Shown piece by piece: positions 1-8,343 of a stretch of DNA of 38,236 bases. The notes under the pieces are model-generated. The model searched no databases. It worked only from the letters and a program-made list of their open reading frames with translations, and was not told where the DNA came from. The position numbers were made by a program, and so were the translations under genes. Numbering within the stretch: position 1 is the stretch's first letter; the number at the start of each line of letters is the position of its first letter. Source of the DNA: Ferruginibacter sp. (lineage in GTDB: Bacteria > Bacteroidota > Bacteroidia > Chitinophagales > Chitinophagaceae); NCBI GenBank assembly GCA_025352525.1, contig JANXTG010000036.1, positions 1 to 38,236 on the forward strand, given 5' to 3'.

Positions 1-1
1 A

Positions 2-388
2 GAGAAATATGTAACGCTGCCAACAAAAAATTTCTACAAAGAAATAAATGGAAATATTGAACTTGGCTATCAATGGAAATTTAAAGGAATATGGAATAAA
101 CTGGAAGCAACAGTAGAAAAAGAAAGCAGTAGAATGAAACCGGGCAGTAAACAGGAATTTATTGCAGAGCATTATTGGGGATATGCAAAGTACAGCAACA
201 CTACAACTTTCGAATATGCAGTACAACATCCATCATGGCTGGTGCATACAGTAAAAAAATACAATATTGTATGTGATTTTGAAAAGCTTTATGGCAAACA
301 GTTTGCCTTTTTAAATGAGAACGAACCCGATACCGTATTTATGGCGCAAGGCTCACCGGTAGCAATTTTGCATAAAAATAATTTATAA
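2..388 (+). CDS. DUF2071 (YqjF-like) protein, 5'-truncated by window edge
   Basis: The reading frame is open from base 2, so the gene enters from outside the window; an ATG at 134 is internal, because the family resemblance continues upstream of it. The visible 128 residues contain the EHYWGY motif and the EYAVQHPSW segment typical of the C-terminal half of the DUF2071/YqjF family, followed by a short strand-rich tail. Family members are about 230-250 residues, so roughly half is missing here. The biochemical function of the family is unknown. The gene ends 14 bases before the converging beta-mannosidase gene. Confidence 0.8.
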   Translation, partial: EKYVTLPTKNFYKEINGNIELGYQWKFKGIWNKLEATVEKESSRMKPGSKQEFIAEHYWGYAKYSNTTTFEYAVQHPSWLVHTVKKYNIVCDFEKLYGKQFAFLNENEPDTVFMAQGSPVAILHKNNL

Positions 389-402
389 AAATTGATGTTT
401 CT

Positions 403-2394
403 TTATTTAGAGAGCACATCATACAGTGAAGTTATTTTCATTGATTTTGCTGATGCCGGCGAAAAATATCTATCAGAAAAAGACAATATCTTTTTTTTTC
501 CTGCTTTTAAGTCAAAATAATTATCAGATATATCTTCACTTCCTTTTCCAACATTTATATAAACGTATTTGGCATCTACATTACTTTGTATACTGAAAGT
601 ATTATCACCCTCGGGCAAAATGGTAAAACCGGGTTTTAATAATAAAAGTTTTTTGGGATAAACTGTATCATTTACAGAAATCAAATCATCTCTGTAATTT
701 TCTCTAACAGCATACCACGCAGCTTTTGATGCTTGACTAAAGTCAGTAATGCTCCAGCTTGTTGCGGGCCAGCAATCATTAAGTTGCCACAACAAAGTGC
801 CCATATTGTAAGGCATTTTATTTCGTTGGACAGCTATACAATTTTTTAAAATATAATATTGTAAACACTGGGTTAAATAACTGTATTCCTGCAGAGAAAA
901 ATTAGATAATTTTGATGAATCGATAAAATATTTATCCAGATAAACGTTTAATTTATAAAAACCGTTAGATGCTTTTTGATGCCATTGTACAGCAGAAGAG
1001 TTATATTTTAAATCGTTTGCAGGCACATAAGTTTTTATTGTTTCAACATTCGACATTGCCTGCATTCCATATTCACTTACAAACCTGCCGGTATGTGTTT
1101 TAAAAGTTTCCCAATCTTCCATTCCCCACCACAAACCCCAGTAATGGCTGTCGCCTTCCATTAAACTTTTTTTATTGCCCCAGCCTAATTTTGGGGAAGA
1201 AGAAACATAAGGTCGTCTGCCATCAAATTCATTTACCCAGCTTTTTAAACTGTCTTCAAACAACATTTTGTAATTATCCCAAACCCTTGCTGAGTCTGCA
1301 CCGTGAAGGTTGAATTGGTTTTGCCAGCCCCAGTTGTGCCAGGCTTCATCAATTTCATTATTACCACACCATAATACAATACATGGATGTTTTTTTAGCC
1401 GTTTAATCTGGTAAATAACTTCAGCCTTTACATTCGCTAAGTATTTAGAATCTGCCGGATACATACCATTAGCAAACATAAAATCCTGCCAAACAATTAT
1501 GCCCAGACTATCGCATAAATCATAAAAATAATCATCTTCATAAACGCCACCACCCCATACACGAAGCATGTTCATGTTGGCATTTTTTGCCTTCAACAAT
1601 AAATTTAAGTAGTCTCTTTTTTTTACGCTTGGCAGGAAAATATTTGCGGGTATCCAGTTAGCACCTTTTACATAAAAGGGTTTCCCATTCTTTTCAAAAT
1701 AAAATGACTCACCAATGGAATCTTTTTGTTGAATGAGTTTAGCCATGATTGGCTCATAATTAATTTGTATATCTATTTTGTCAGCCTCATAAAAATGTAA
1801 TTGTATCTTTTTCCAAATTCCACAACCTATAAAAATCGGTCCCCAATCCCAGCCAAACTGAAATTGTGCTTTACGTGCATACACACGGTTGTTATCGGGT
1901 AAAACAAGTGGAAGTGTAGCTTTGGCTATACTGTCAACAATATTTTTAGCAGAATGAAAATAGATTTTAAGATTGTTTTTTCCTGTTTTTAAAAATGGTT
2001 TTACATCAACATTCCAGCCACGAAACATGTTATTTGCTTTCAGTAAAAGTTTATCATTGAGGTAAACATCTGCATATGTGTCCAGCCCAAAAAATATTAT
2101 TTCTGCTGAATTGCCGATTAAATATTTTTTATTGATAACAAATGTGGTTTTATATATCCAGTCGCAGGTATCAATCCATTGCAGTCTTTTTTCGTTGTCT
2201 CCAAAAAATGGATTCGGTATAAGTTTATTGGCCAACAAATCTGTATGAACCGTTCCCGGGACAGTTGCCTTGTACCATTGTGTTATATTAGCATTTGTAA
2301 ATTGCCAGTTTTTATTTAAATCAATAGTTGCTTGTTGAGCCAATAAATTGCTACAAAAAAACAATAAAAATATAAGTTTTAAAAGGCGAATCAT
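403..2394 (-). CDS. Exported beta-mannosidase, GH2 family, lacking two accessory domains
   Basis: Predicted to hydrolyse terminal beta-mannose (as in Man-beta-1,4-GlcNAc) in the periplasm or outside. Residues 1-19 form a signal peptide ending LLAQ. Residues 22-200 are the GH2 sugar-binding sandwich (FQFGWDWGP near 178-186). The TIM barrel runs from about 225 to 565. The acid/base is E347 in WCGNNE and the nucleophile is E441 in VSEYG. A last beta domain covers about 578-640. The protein has 663 residues, while family members usually have 820-860. The sequence jumps from the end of domain 1 (DIQINYEPI, about 209-216) straight to the strand leading into the barrel (QQKDSIGESFYF), and from the barrel end (AVRENYRDD) to the last domain, so Ig-like domains 2 and 4 appear absent in frame. 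Third gene of a minus-strand cluster, 14 bases after cutC. Family call is firm; activity of this shortened form is open. Confidence 0.9.
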   Translation of the reverse strand: MIRLLKLIFLLFFCSNLLAQQATIDLNKNWQFTNANITQWYKATVPGTVHTDLLANKLIPNPFFGDNEKRLQWIDTCDWIYKTTFVINKKYLIGNSAEIIFFGLDTYADVYLNDKLLLKANNMFRGWNVDVKPFLKTGKNNLKIYFHSAKNIVDSIAKATLPLVLPDNNRVYARKAQFQFGWDWGPIFIGCGIWKKIQLHFYEADKIDIQINYEPIMAKLIQQKDSIGESFYFEKNGKPFYVKGANWIPANIFLPSVKKRDYLNLLLKAKNANMNMLRVWGGGVYEDDYFYDLCDSLGIIVWQDFMFANGMYPADSKYLANVKAEVIYQIKRLKKHPCIVLWCGNNEIDEAWHNWGWQNQFNLHGADSARVWDNYKMLFEDSLKSWVNEFDGRRPYVSSSPKLGWGNKKSLMEGDSHYWGLWWGMEDWETFKTHTGRFVSEYGMQAMSNVETIKTYVPANDLKYNSSAVQWHQKASNGFYKLNVYLDKYFIDSSKLSNFSLQEYSYLTQCLQYYILKNCIAVQRNKMPYNMGTLLWQLNDCWPATSWSITDFSQASKAAWYAVRENYRDDLISVNDTVYPKKLLLLKPGFTILPEGDNTFSIQSNVDAKYVYINVGKGSEDISDNYFDLKAGKKKILSFSDRYFSPASAKSMKITSLYDVLSK

Positions 2395-2408
2395 TTACTG
2401 TAATGATA

Positions 2409-3140
2409 TTAATGATTGGATTGTGCAAGTATTTCCAACATGTCTTTTATTTCTGCTTCATCAATACCAACATATTGTAAATTTTCATTCATGTTATTAT
2501 TAAAAACATTCATATTGCTATTGTTCATTTTTCTAGCGGAGCTGTGAAACTCAATGGCATTTATAGTTTCCATCATTTGTTTTATGTTGGAAGACCGTAT
2601 TCCACTGCCCGGCATAATGACAATTCGTTCATCAGCAACTTCAATTAATTTTTTTAAATTATCAGCGCCTTCCATCGCCGTTGGGTAAAATCCTGATGTA
2701 AGTATTCTTTCAAATCCACATTCTATAGCATCTTCCAATGCCTGAGATGGATCTGTTACACGATCAAATGCTCTGTGCAATGTTACACTCATTGGATATG
2801 CGAGTTGAACCAAAATTTTACACCTTACTTTATCAATAGTAGCATCTTCCTTTAATATTCCAAATACAACGCCATCACAGTTTTGTTCTTTACATACCTG
2901 TATATCAGATTTCATTATTTCAAATTCCTCATCGCTGTAAAAAAAATCCCCACCTCGTGGCCGAATAATAGGAAATAAGTCAATCTTCAAAATCTGCCTT
3001 GCGGCTATTATAAATCCGTAAGAAGGAGTAGTGCCACCTTCGTTGGGATTATCGCACAACTCTATTCGGTGTGCTCCTGCAGTCTGCGCAATCTTGCAGC
3101 TTTCTATGTTAAATGCAATAGTTTCAAGCGTGAATTTCAA
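2409..3140 (-). CDS. cutC: CutC family TIM-barrel protein
   Basis: At 243 residues this has full family length. Typical CutC features are visible: the N-terminal ETIAFNIESCKIAQTAGAHRIEL segment (about residues 6-28), DNPNEGGTTPS (31-41), PIIRPRGGDFFYS (57-69), TLHRAFD, LTSGFYPTAMEG and the MPGSGI loop near 176-181. CutC was named for copper tolerance in E. coli, but its true reaction is not settled. Here it sits between a glycosylasparaginase and a beta-mannosidase with gaps of only 23 and 14 bases, which suggests a role linked to glycan catabolism rather than copper (inference). The C-terminal stretch around 204-217 is unusually rich in Asn and Met. Confidence 0.9.
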   Translation of the reverse strand: MKFTLETIAFNIESCKIAQTAGAHRIELCDNPNEGGTTPSYGFIIAARQILKIDLFPIIRPRGGDFFYSDEEFEIMKSDIQVCKEQNCDGVVFGILKEDATIDKVRCKILVQLAYPMSVTLHRAFDRVTDPSQALEDAIECGFERILTSGFYPTAMEGADNLKKLIEVADERIVIMPGSGIRSSNIKQMMETINAIEFHSSARKMNNSNMNVFNNNMNENLQYVGIDEAEIKDMLEILAQSNH

Positions 3141-3163
3141 TTAAAATAGATTTTAAAAGTTAA

Positions 3164-4180
3164 TTATCCAATATTATATTTTGCAGCTACAATATTGTTT
3201 TCGGTTGCCGTTTTTAAACTGTACACAAAACCTTTTTGTATCGCATAAGCACCATGTTCTCCTTTTTTGTTCATTGCCAAAAAGCCAACCTGCAATGTTT
3301 TTGCCTTCACTTTATCTCGATTTACAATTCGCTCTACCGCTTTTCTGCAGGCGTTTTCAGGGCTGTAGCCCTGCCGCATAAATTCAACCACCAAATGTGT
3401 TCCGCAAATGCGTATTACTTCTTCGCCAACACCGCTGCTGGTTGCGCAGCCAATTTCATTATCAACGAAAAGTCCTGCACCAATTACGGGAGAATCACCC
3501 ACACGGCCATGAACCTTAAATGCCATTCCACTGGTTGTAACGCCGCCACTCATATTTCCTTTTTTATCCATTGCGAGCAAACCCATGGTATCATGATTGG
3601 GCGTGCCATCATCAAAAAAAGCAGGTGCAAACGGACCACCGAATACTTTCTTATTTTCAATATTTACTTCGGGCTTGTAATCGTTTTTCTTTAACCATTC
3701 TTCATACGCTTTTTGTGCATCTTTTGACAATACTTTTGGTTCTTTTCCAAAGCCATTTTCTAAAGCAAATTGCTGTGCACCATTACCAACAAGCAAAACA
3801 TGCGGCGTATTTTCCATTACTTTTCTTGCTACAGAAATAGGATGTTTTATATCTTCCAATCCTGCTACTGCACCACAATTTGAGTGTTCATCCATCACAC
3901 AGGCATCAAGTGTAACAATACCATCCCTATCAGGATAACCACCCAGCCCAACACAACAGTCAATTTTATTCTCAATAGAAATAGCACCCTTTTCTATTGC
4001 ATCCAGCGCACGGCCACCTTTTTCTAAAACAGTCCAGGCAGCTTCGTTTACCGCCATCCCACTGTCCCAGGTTGAAATTACAATTGGCATATTTGGAGCA
4101 ACAGAAAATGCATTTACTTTATCAATTGTTAATGCAGACAAACCAAGTGAACTGATTTTAAGAAAATGTTTGCGGTTCAT
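3164..4180 (-). CDS. N4-(beta-N-acetylglucosaminyl)-L-asparaginase (glycosylasparaginase), Ntn hydrolase
   Basis: Cleaves the GlcNAc-Asn bond left after glycoprotein breakdown. The 338-residue precursor has an N-terminal export signal (NRKHFLKISSLGLSALT, a Tat-like motif with RK instead of RR) and the family motif GGYPDRDGIVTLDACVMD. The autocleavage site NHDT-MG places the catalytic N-terminal Thr at T198; TTSGMAFKVHGRVGDSPV and CATSSGVGEE follow as expected for the beta chain. Its length matches the Flavobacterium/Elizabethkingia enzyme, which is periplasmic. It is the first gene of a three-gene minus-strand cluster with cutC and beta-mannosidase. Isoaspartyl peptidase is the alternative, but the PDRDGIVTLDA motif favours glycosylasparaginase. 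A TATCTTTA box about ten bases upstream of the ATG resembles a -7 element. Confidence 0.9.
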   Translation of the reverse strand: MNRKHFLKISSLGLSALTIDKVNAFSVAPNMPIVISTWDSGMAVNEAAWTVLEKGGRALDAIEKGAISIENKIDCCVGLGGYPDRDGIVTLDACVMDEHSNCGAVAGLEDIKHPISVARKVMENTPHVLLVGNGAQQFALENGFGKEPKVLSKDAQKAYEEWLKKNDYKPEVNIENKKVFGGPFAPAFFDDGTPNHDTMGLLAMDKKGNMSGGVTTSGMAFKVHGRVGDSPVIGAGLFVDNEIGCATSSGVGEEVIRICGTHLVVEFMRQGYSPENACRKAVERIVNRDKVKAKTLQVGFLAMNKKGEHGAYAIQKGFVYSLKTATENNIVAAKYNIG

Positions 4181-4326
4181 TTTTTTTATTTTAAAGATAA
4201 GAAAGATGCCAGTACTAAATGGTTTGATTTGATTTGTGCAATCTTAATTTGTTGACGCTACACAAAGAAGGAAGCAAATACAAAAATTTAAATAGTATTT
4301 TTATTCTTTGTAAACAAAATCATAAA

Positions 4327-5484
4327 ATGGCAGATATATTAATTATTGATGATGAGAAAGCAATCAGGAAAACACTTTCTGAAATTTTATCTTTTGAAGG
4401 CTATACAATTGAAGAAGCTGCAGATGGTGAGGAAGGATTAAAAAAATTTGGTTTAAAAAATTACGATGTTGTACTATGTGATATAAAAATGCCGAAGATT
4501 GACGGCATTGAATTTTTGGAAAAAGCAAAAGTGATTAATGCCGATATACCGATTATAATGATCAGCGGACATGGAAACCTTGAAACAGCTGTAGATGCTG
4601 TAAAAAAAGGGGCTTTCGATTACATAAGCAAACCACCAGATCTCAACAGGCTTCTTATTACACTTCGTAATGCAATTGACCGCACAAACTTAACTGCGGA
4701 AACAAAAGTGCTGAAACGTAAAGTGAATAAAATGAATGACATGGTTGGTGACAGCCCTGCCATGGAAAAAATAAAACATACAATAGAAAAAGTCGCCCCA
4801 ACTGATGCACGTGTTTTAATTACAGGCGAAAATGGTGTAGGTAAAGAACTTGTAGCCAGATGGATTCATGAGAAGAGCAATCGCAATACAGGGCCAATGG
4901 TTGAAGTAAACTGTGCAGCTATACCTGGAGAATTAATTGAAAGTGAACTATTCGGCCATGAAAAAGGTTCTTTTACATCTGCCATTAAACAACGTATCGG
5001 AAAATTTGAACAGGCCAACGGTGGTACTTTATTTTTAGATGAAATAGGCGATATGAGTTTAAATGCACAGGCAAAAGTTTTGCGTGCATTGCAGGAAGGA
5101 AAAATAACAAGGGTAGGAGCAGATAAAGACATTAGTGTTGATGTGAGGGTAGTAGCTGCTACAAATAAAGACCTATTAAAAGAAGTAGATGACAAAAATT
5201 TTAGGTTGGATCTTTATCACAGACTTGGTGTAATTATTATTCATGTTCCATCATTAAAGGAAAGGCAGGACGATATTCCTAAACTTGCAGTACATTTTAC
5301 TAAAATAATTGCAGCAGAATATGGTCAGCCAAAAAAGGAAATTGAAAAAGATGCTATGGCCATTTTAAAAAGCTATAACTGGGGCGGCAATATAAGAGAA
5401 CTGAGAAATGTTATTGAAAGATTGATAATAATGGGAGGCAAAACAATTACTGCAGATGATGTAAAAACATATGCTGCACCTTAA
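4327..5484 (+). CDS. NtrC-like response regulator with AAA+ sigma-54 interaction domain, no HTH
   Basis: Cytoplasmic two-component regulator. The ATG at 4327 is chosen because MADILIIDDE starts exactly like a receiver domain; the open frame upstream to 4234 adds 31 residues of low plausibility. In the 385-residue protein the receiver covers 1-120, with D8/D9, phosphoacceptor D52 and K102. The AAA+ domain covers about 138-370, with Walker A GENGVGKE (167-174), Walker B LFLDEIGD (235-242) and arginine-finger region FRLDLYHRL. The sigma-54 contact loop reads GSFTSA (214-219) instead of GAFTGA. The protein stops at TYAAP, right after the AAA+ lid, so the usual Fis-type DNA-binding domain is missing. 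It may act from solution on the sigma-54 holoenzyme, or need a partner. No histidine kinase is in the window. Confidence 0.92.
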   Translation: MADILIIDDEKAIRKTLSEILSFEGYTIEEAADGEEGLKKFGLKNYDVVLCDIKMPKIDGIEFLEKAKVINADIPIIMISGHGNLETAVDAVKKGAFDYISKPPDLNRLLITLRNAIDRTNLTAETKVLKRKVNKMNDMVGDSPAMEKIKHTIEKVAPTDARVLITGENGVGKELVARWIHEKSNRNTGPMVEVNCAAIPGELIESELFGHEKGSFTSAIKQRIGKFEQANGGTLFLDEIGDMSLNAQAKVLRALQEGKITRVGADKDISVDVRVVAATNKDLLKEVDDKNFRLDLYHRLGVIIIHVPSLKERQDDIPKLAVHFTKIIAAEYGQPKKEIEKDAMAILKSYNWGGNIRELRNVIERLIIMGGKTITADDVKTYAAP

Positions 5485-5542
5485 TTTTAAAAGGCTATAA
5501 CTATTTAAATGTTAAATCTCTTCTTTTGTAATTTTCAAATAT

Positions 5543-5550
5543 TACTTTTG
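5543..5550 (+). promoter_or_regulatory. Probable -7 promoter element of lepB
   Basis: TACTTTTG matches the Bacteroidota -7 consensus TAnnTTTG and lies 20 bases before the lepB ATG. A TTTG at 5525-5528 is present upstream, but its spacing of 14 is shorter than usual, so the -33 element is uncertain. Confidence 0.45.
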
Positions 5551-5570
5551 AATTTAATAAAACCCTATTT

Positions 5571-7073
5571 ATGAGTATTGGTTGGTTAATTTTTATTGTG
5601 TCAGCTATTGGCTGGCATGTTGGTATGTACGGAATGTTTAAAAAAGCGGGTATTGAACCCTGGAAAGCGCTTGTTCCATTTTATAACACCTGGTGCATGG
5701 TTGAGAAAATGGAGTTGCCAAAATGGTGGTTTTTTGTACAGTTTATTCCTGTAGCAGGAACATTTATCACCATCTGGATTACAATAAAATTTACAGAATA
5801 TTTTGGAAGGTTTGGCTTAGGGCATCATGCAGCTGCCGTATTTCTTCCATTTATCTATTTTCCTTATTTGGGTTTTTCTGCAAATGAAAGATATGCAGGT
5901 AAAAAAGTGGTAGACAATTACCAAAAATCAGGTACAAGGGAATGGATAGATGCTGCTGCATTTGCAGTGGTAGCCGCAACTATTATACGCACATTTGTAT
6001 TTGAAGCGTATACCATTCCAACACCGTCAATGGAAAAAACATTACTGGTAAATGACTTTTTATTTGTGAGTAAATTTTCTTACGGTCCCCGCATTCCAAA
6101 CACACCAATTGCAATGCCTTTTGTGCACCACACAATGCCATTTGTTCCTGTAAAATCTTATTCAGAAGCAATTCATATTCCTTACACAAGATGGCTGGCA
6201 ACATCTGTAAAAAGAAATGACGTAGTTGTTTTTAATTTTCCTGTAAATGATACGTTGATTAATGATAAAGACCAGCAATTTGGAAGTCAGGTAACTTATT
6301 ACCAAGAAGTAAGAGATATCGGCAGGGAGGACACTTGGAACCGCTACGGTTCGGATATAATAACAAGGCCTGTAGATAAAAGAGAAAATTTTATTAAAAG
6401 ATGTGTAGCGGTTGGTGGCGATATTTTACAGGTTGCAAATGGAAAAGTTATTATTAATGGGCAGCCACAACCTGCATTTTCTGAGTCTGAAAGATATTCA
6501 GTAATGACAGTACCTGCCAATAGTTTTGTAGATAAGGAAACTCTAGCTGCTATGGGAATTTATGCACGAATTGATCAATTTGATGTTAGACAAATTGATC
6601 AATCTAATTGGCTCGTAAATATTACCAACGAAGAAAAACCAAAATTAAAACTTCCCGCCGGTTACAGCATTACTGATTATATCATGTCACCTGACAAACA
6701 ACTTTTCCCTTACTATGATACTGCCAGTCGCTGGTCTGCTGATAATTATGGTCCGTTAACAATACCACAAAAAGGTGCTACAATTCAATTAACATCCGAT
6801 AACATAATTCGTTACCAGCGATGCATTGAGGTTTATGAAGGCAACAAATTTGAAAACAGAAACGGTCAGTATTTTATTAATGGTTTGGCTGCAACTTCTT
6901 ATACATTTAAAATGAATTATTTTTGGATGATGGGAGATAACAGACACAATTCTCTTGACAGCAGATATTGGGGTTTTGTGCCTGAAGATCATGTTGTAGG
7001 AAAAGCATCTCTTATTTGGTTTAGCTGGGAAAACGGACCGAGGTGGAAACGATTATTTAACAGCATTAAATAA
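5571..7073 (+). CDS. lepB: Signal peptidase I with N-terminal membrane extension
   Basis: Removes signal peptides from exported proteins at the inner membrane. Residues 1-105 hold several hydrophobic helices (about 3-22, 52-75 and 86-104) forming an extra membrane module common in Bacteroidota LepB. The classic anchor helix is around 124-143. Catalytic Ser is S153 in TIPTPSMEKT and the general base is K276 in NFIKRCVAVGGD; box E MMGDNRHNSLDSR lies at about 453-465. A long insertion (about 300-440) separates the lysine box from box E, explaining 500 residues against about 320 in E. coli. It has its own probable promoter, and a strong terminator follows, so it may be a single-gene unit. Confidence 0.96.
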   Translation: MSIGWLIFIVSAIGWHVGMYGMFKKAGIEPWKALVPFYNTWCMVEKMELPKWWFFVQFIPVAGTFITIWITIKFTEYFGRFGLGHHAAAVFLPFIYFPYLGFSANERYAGKKVVDNYQKSGTREWIDAAAFAVVAATIIRTFVFEAYTIPTPSMEKTLLVNDFLFVSKFSYGPRIPNTPIAMPFVHHTMPFVPVKSYSEAIHIPYTRWLATSVKRNDVVVFNFPVNDTLINDKDQQFGSQVTYYQEVRDIGREDTWNRYGSDIITRPVDKRENFIKRCVAVGGDILQVANGKVIINGQPQPAFSESERYSVMTVPANSFVDKETLAAMGIYARIDQFDVRQIDQSNWLVNITNEEKPKLKLPAGYSITDYIMSPDKQLFPYYDTASRWSADNYGPLTIPQKGATIQLTSDNIIRYQRCIEVYEGNKFENRNGQYFINGLAATSYTFKMNYFWMMGDNRHNSLDSRYWGFVPEDHVVGKASLIWFSWENGPRWKRLFNSIK

Positions 7074-7108
7074 TTTATAAAAATTGTTTAACTTTATTTT
7101 ATATAAAT

Positions 7109-7138
7109 CCTCTCTGCTAAATGCACAGAGGTTTTTTT
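7109..7138 (+). terminator. Intrinsic terminator after lepB
   Basis: Inverted repeat with arms CCTCTCTGC and GCACAGAGG (one mismatch, loop TAAAT) at 7109-7131, followed by seven T. Placed 36 bases past the lepB stop. Confidence 0.88.
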
Positions 7139-7216
7139 GTCTCAATTACTTTTCATTTTAAATTTAATAATAAGTTTAAAAATGATACCATTTAAATCTT
7201 TAAACAAGAATAAAAA

Positions 7217-7705
7217 ATGCAGCAACAACATAGTTTTGGTTTTCAAATATTTGATGATATAAGCGAGCTTAACAAAGAAGATACAGCCTTACTGGAAGAA
7301 GCCAGAAAAACAACACAAAAAGCTTATGCCCCTTACAGTAATTTTTTAGTTGGTGCAGCAGCACTTTTTAATAATGGAGAAAAAGTTTACGGTACCAACC
7401 AGGAGAACGCATCTTATCCTGTAGGGATTTGTGCAGAGCGAGTATTACTTGCATCTGCCAGTATGATACAAACCGATGTACCCATTAAAACGATGGCAAT
7501 AAGTTATAATAATCTATCCAGAACCGGAAATAGCAATATTCCAATATCGCCATGTGGTATGTGCAGGCAAAGTCTTGCAGAATATGAAGGACGAACAAAG
7601 CAACCAATGCGACTCATATTATCAGGTATGGAGGGAAAAGTAATTGTTATTGAAAGTGCATCTCAACTTTTACCCTTTTCTTTTGGCAGCGAGAGCATGA
7701 AGTAA
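7217..7705 (+). CDS. cdd: Cytidine deaminase
   Basis: Deaminates (deoxy)cytidine to (deoxy)uridine in pyrimidine salvage; cytoplasmic zinc enzyme. In 162 residues the two zinc motifs are clear: CAE at 72-74 (C72 ligand, E74 proton shuttle) and PCGMC at 112-116 (C113, C116 ligands). The AYAPYSNFLVGAA segment (36-48) and the NQENASYP substrate loop also match homotetrameric Cdd. It stands alone between the lepB terminator and a converging operon, with its 3' end 18 bases from the end of the csaA-like gene. Confidence 0.96.
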   Translation: MQQQHSFGFQIFDDISELNKEDTALLEEARKTTQKAYAPYSNFLVGAAALFNNGEKVYGTNQENASYPVGICAERVLLASASMIQTDVPIKTMAISYNNLSRTGNSNIPISPCGMCRQSLAEYEGRTKQPMRLILSGMEGKVIVIESASQLLPFSFGSESMK

Positions 7706-7723
7706 TTTTTTTGGCGGTTGCAA

Positions 7724-8053
7724 TCATCCAATTTTATTACCATTGTCAGTTTGCCTTTCCGGTTGTAACAAAATAACATCTTTGTTTTGATTATAAACAC
7801 CGAGTACCAGGCATTCGCTCATAAAATCCGCAATTTGTTTTGGCGGAAAATTAATTACAGCAATAATTTGTTTGCCAACCAATTCATTTAACTCATAAAG
7901 ATTAGTTATTTGCGCAGATGAATTTTTTATACCTTCTTGTCCAAAATCTATTTTCAGTTTATAGGCAGTCTTTTTTGCTTTTTCAAAAGGCAGGGCTTCA
8001 ATAATAGTGCCTGTGCGCATATCAAGCTTTTCAAAGTCTTCCCAAGAAATCAT
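7724..8053 (-). CDS. CsaA-like tRNA-binding-domain protein
   Basis: The 109 residues form one OB-fold tRNA-binding domain of the CsaA/EMAP-II type: WEDFEKLDMRTGTI at the N terminus, KIDFG, SSAQIT, the ELVGKQIIAVINFPPKQIADFMSECLVLG core (about 56-84) and VILLQPE near the end. CsaA has been described as an export-related chaperone in Bacillus, and the fold binds structured RNA; the role in Bacteroidota is not established. Its start overlaps the stop of the DUF952 gene by four bases (8050-8053), so the two are probably translationally coupled. Last gene of the topA string. Confidence 0.9.
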   Translation of the reverse strand: MISWEDFEKLDMRTGTIIEALPFEKAKKTAYKLKIDFGQEGIKNSSAQITNLYELNELVGKQIIAVINFPPKQIADFMSECLVLGVYNQNKDVILLQPERQTDNGNKIG

Positions 8054-8343
8054 ATTTCTGTGATTTTTACAACTGCATTTAAATTTATGTTTCCAAACAC
8101 ATGTGGAAACAATTCATTAACAGAAGGGGCTAATTCATATTTCAATTCTGCATCTAATTTTGTTTCATCAATATGCATTAATAAAAGATCTGTTTTGCCT
8201 TTATAAAATCTTTCTAAAACACCGGCTACTTGAGCATCTGTACAATTGTGTATAAATCCTTCAGTATGCAAGGAGGTTTCATCAAAAAAACCTTTTTCCT
8301 GAGCTGATTTCCACTGCTGCTTTGTCGTTATATGGTAGATCAT
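8050..8343 (-). CDS. DUF952 family protein
   Basis: The 97-residue protein begins MIYHITTKQQW and contains the EGFIHNC motif (about 28-34), the LLLMHID strand and the ELFPHVFGNINLNAVV segment, all typical of DUF952. The family is related by fold to small RNA/ADP-ribose-handling domains, but no reaction is established for it. It overlaps both neighbours by four bases (stop-start ATGA overlaps), the strongest sign of a co-translated operon here. Cytoplasmic; no signal peptide. Confidence 0.88.
   Translation of the reverse strand: MIYHITTKQQWKSAQEKGFFDETSLHTEGFIHNCTDAQVAGVLERFYKGKTDLLLMHIDETKLDAELKYELAPSVNELFPHVFGNINLNAVVKITEI

Noticed and set aside
403-2394. Frameshifted or degraded beta-mannosidase pseudogene
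   Set aside because: The frame is continuous, the catalytic Glu residues and signal peptide are intact, and the missing parts match whole domains.
3236-3694. 152-residue plus-strand open frame opposite the glycosylasparaginase gene
   Set aside because: It is a shadow of a well-conserved gene: composition is Cys/His/Phe-rich and unlike any protein family, and the minus-strand frame has catalytic motifs.
4234-4326. N-terminal 31-residue extension of the NtrC-like regulator
   Set aside because: The receiver domain begins at MADILIIDDE (4327); the extension has no family match and would be an unusual addition.
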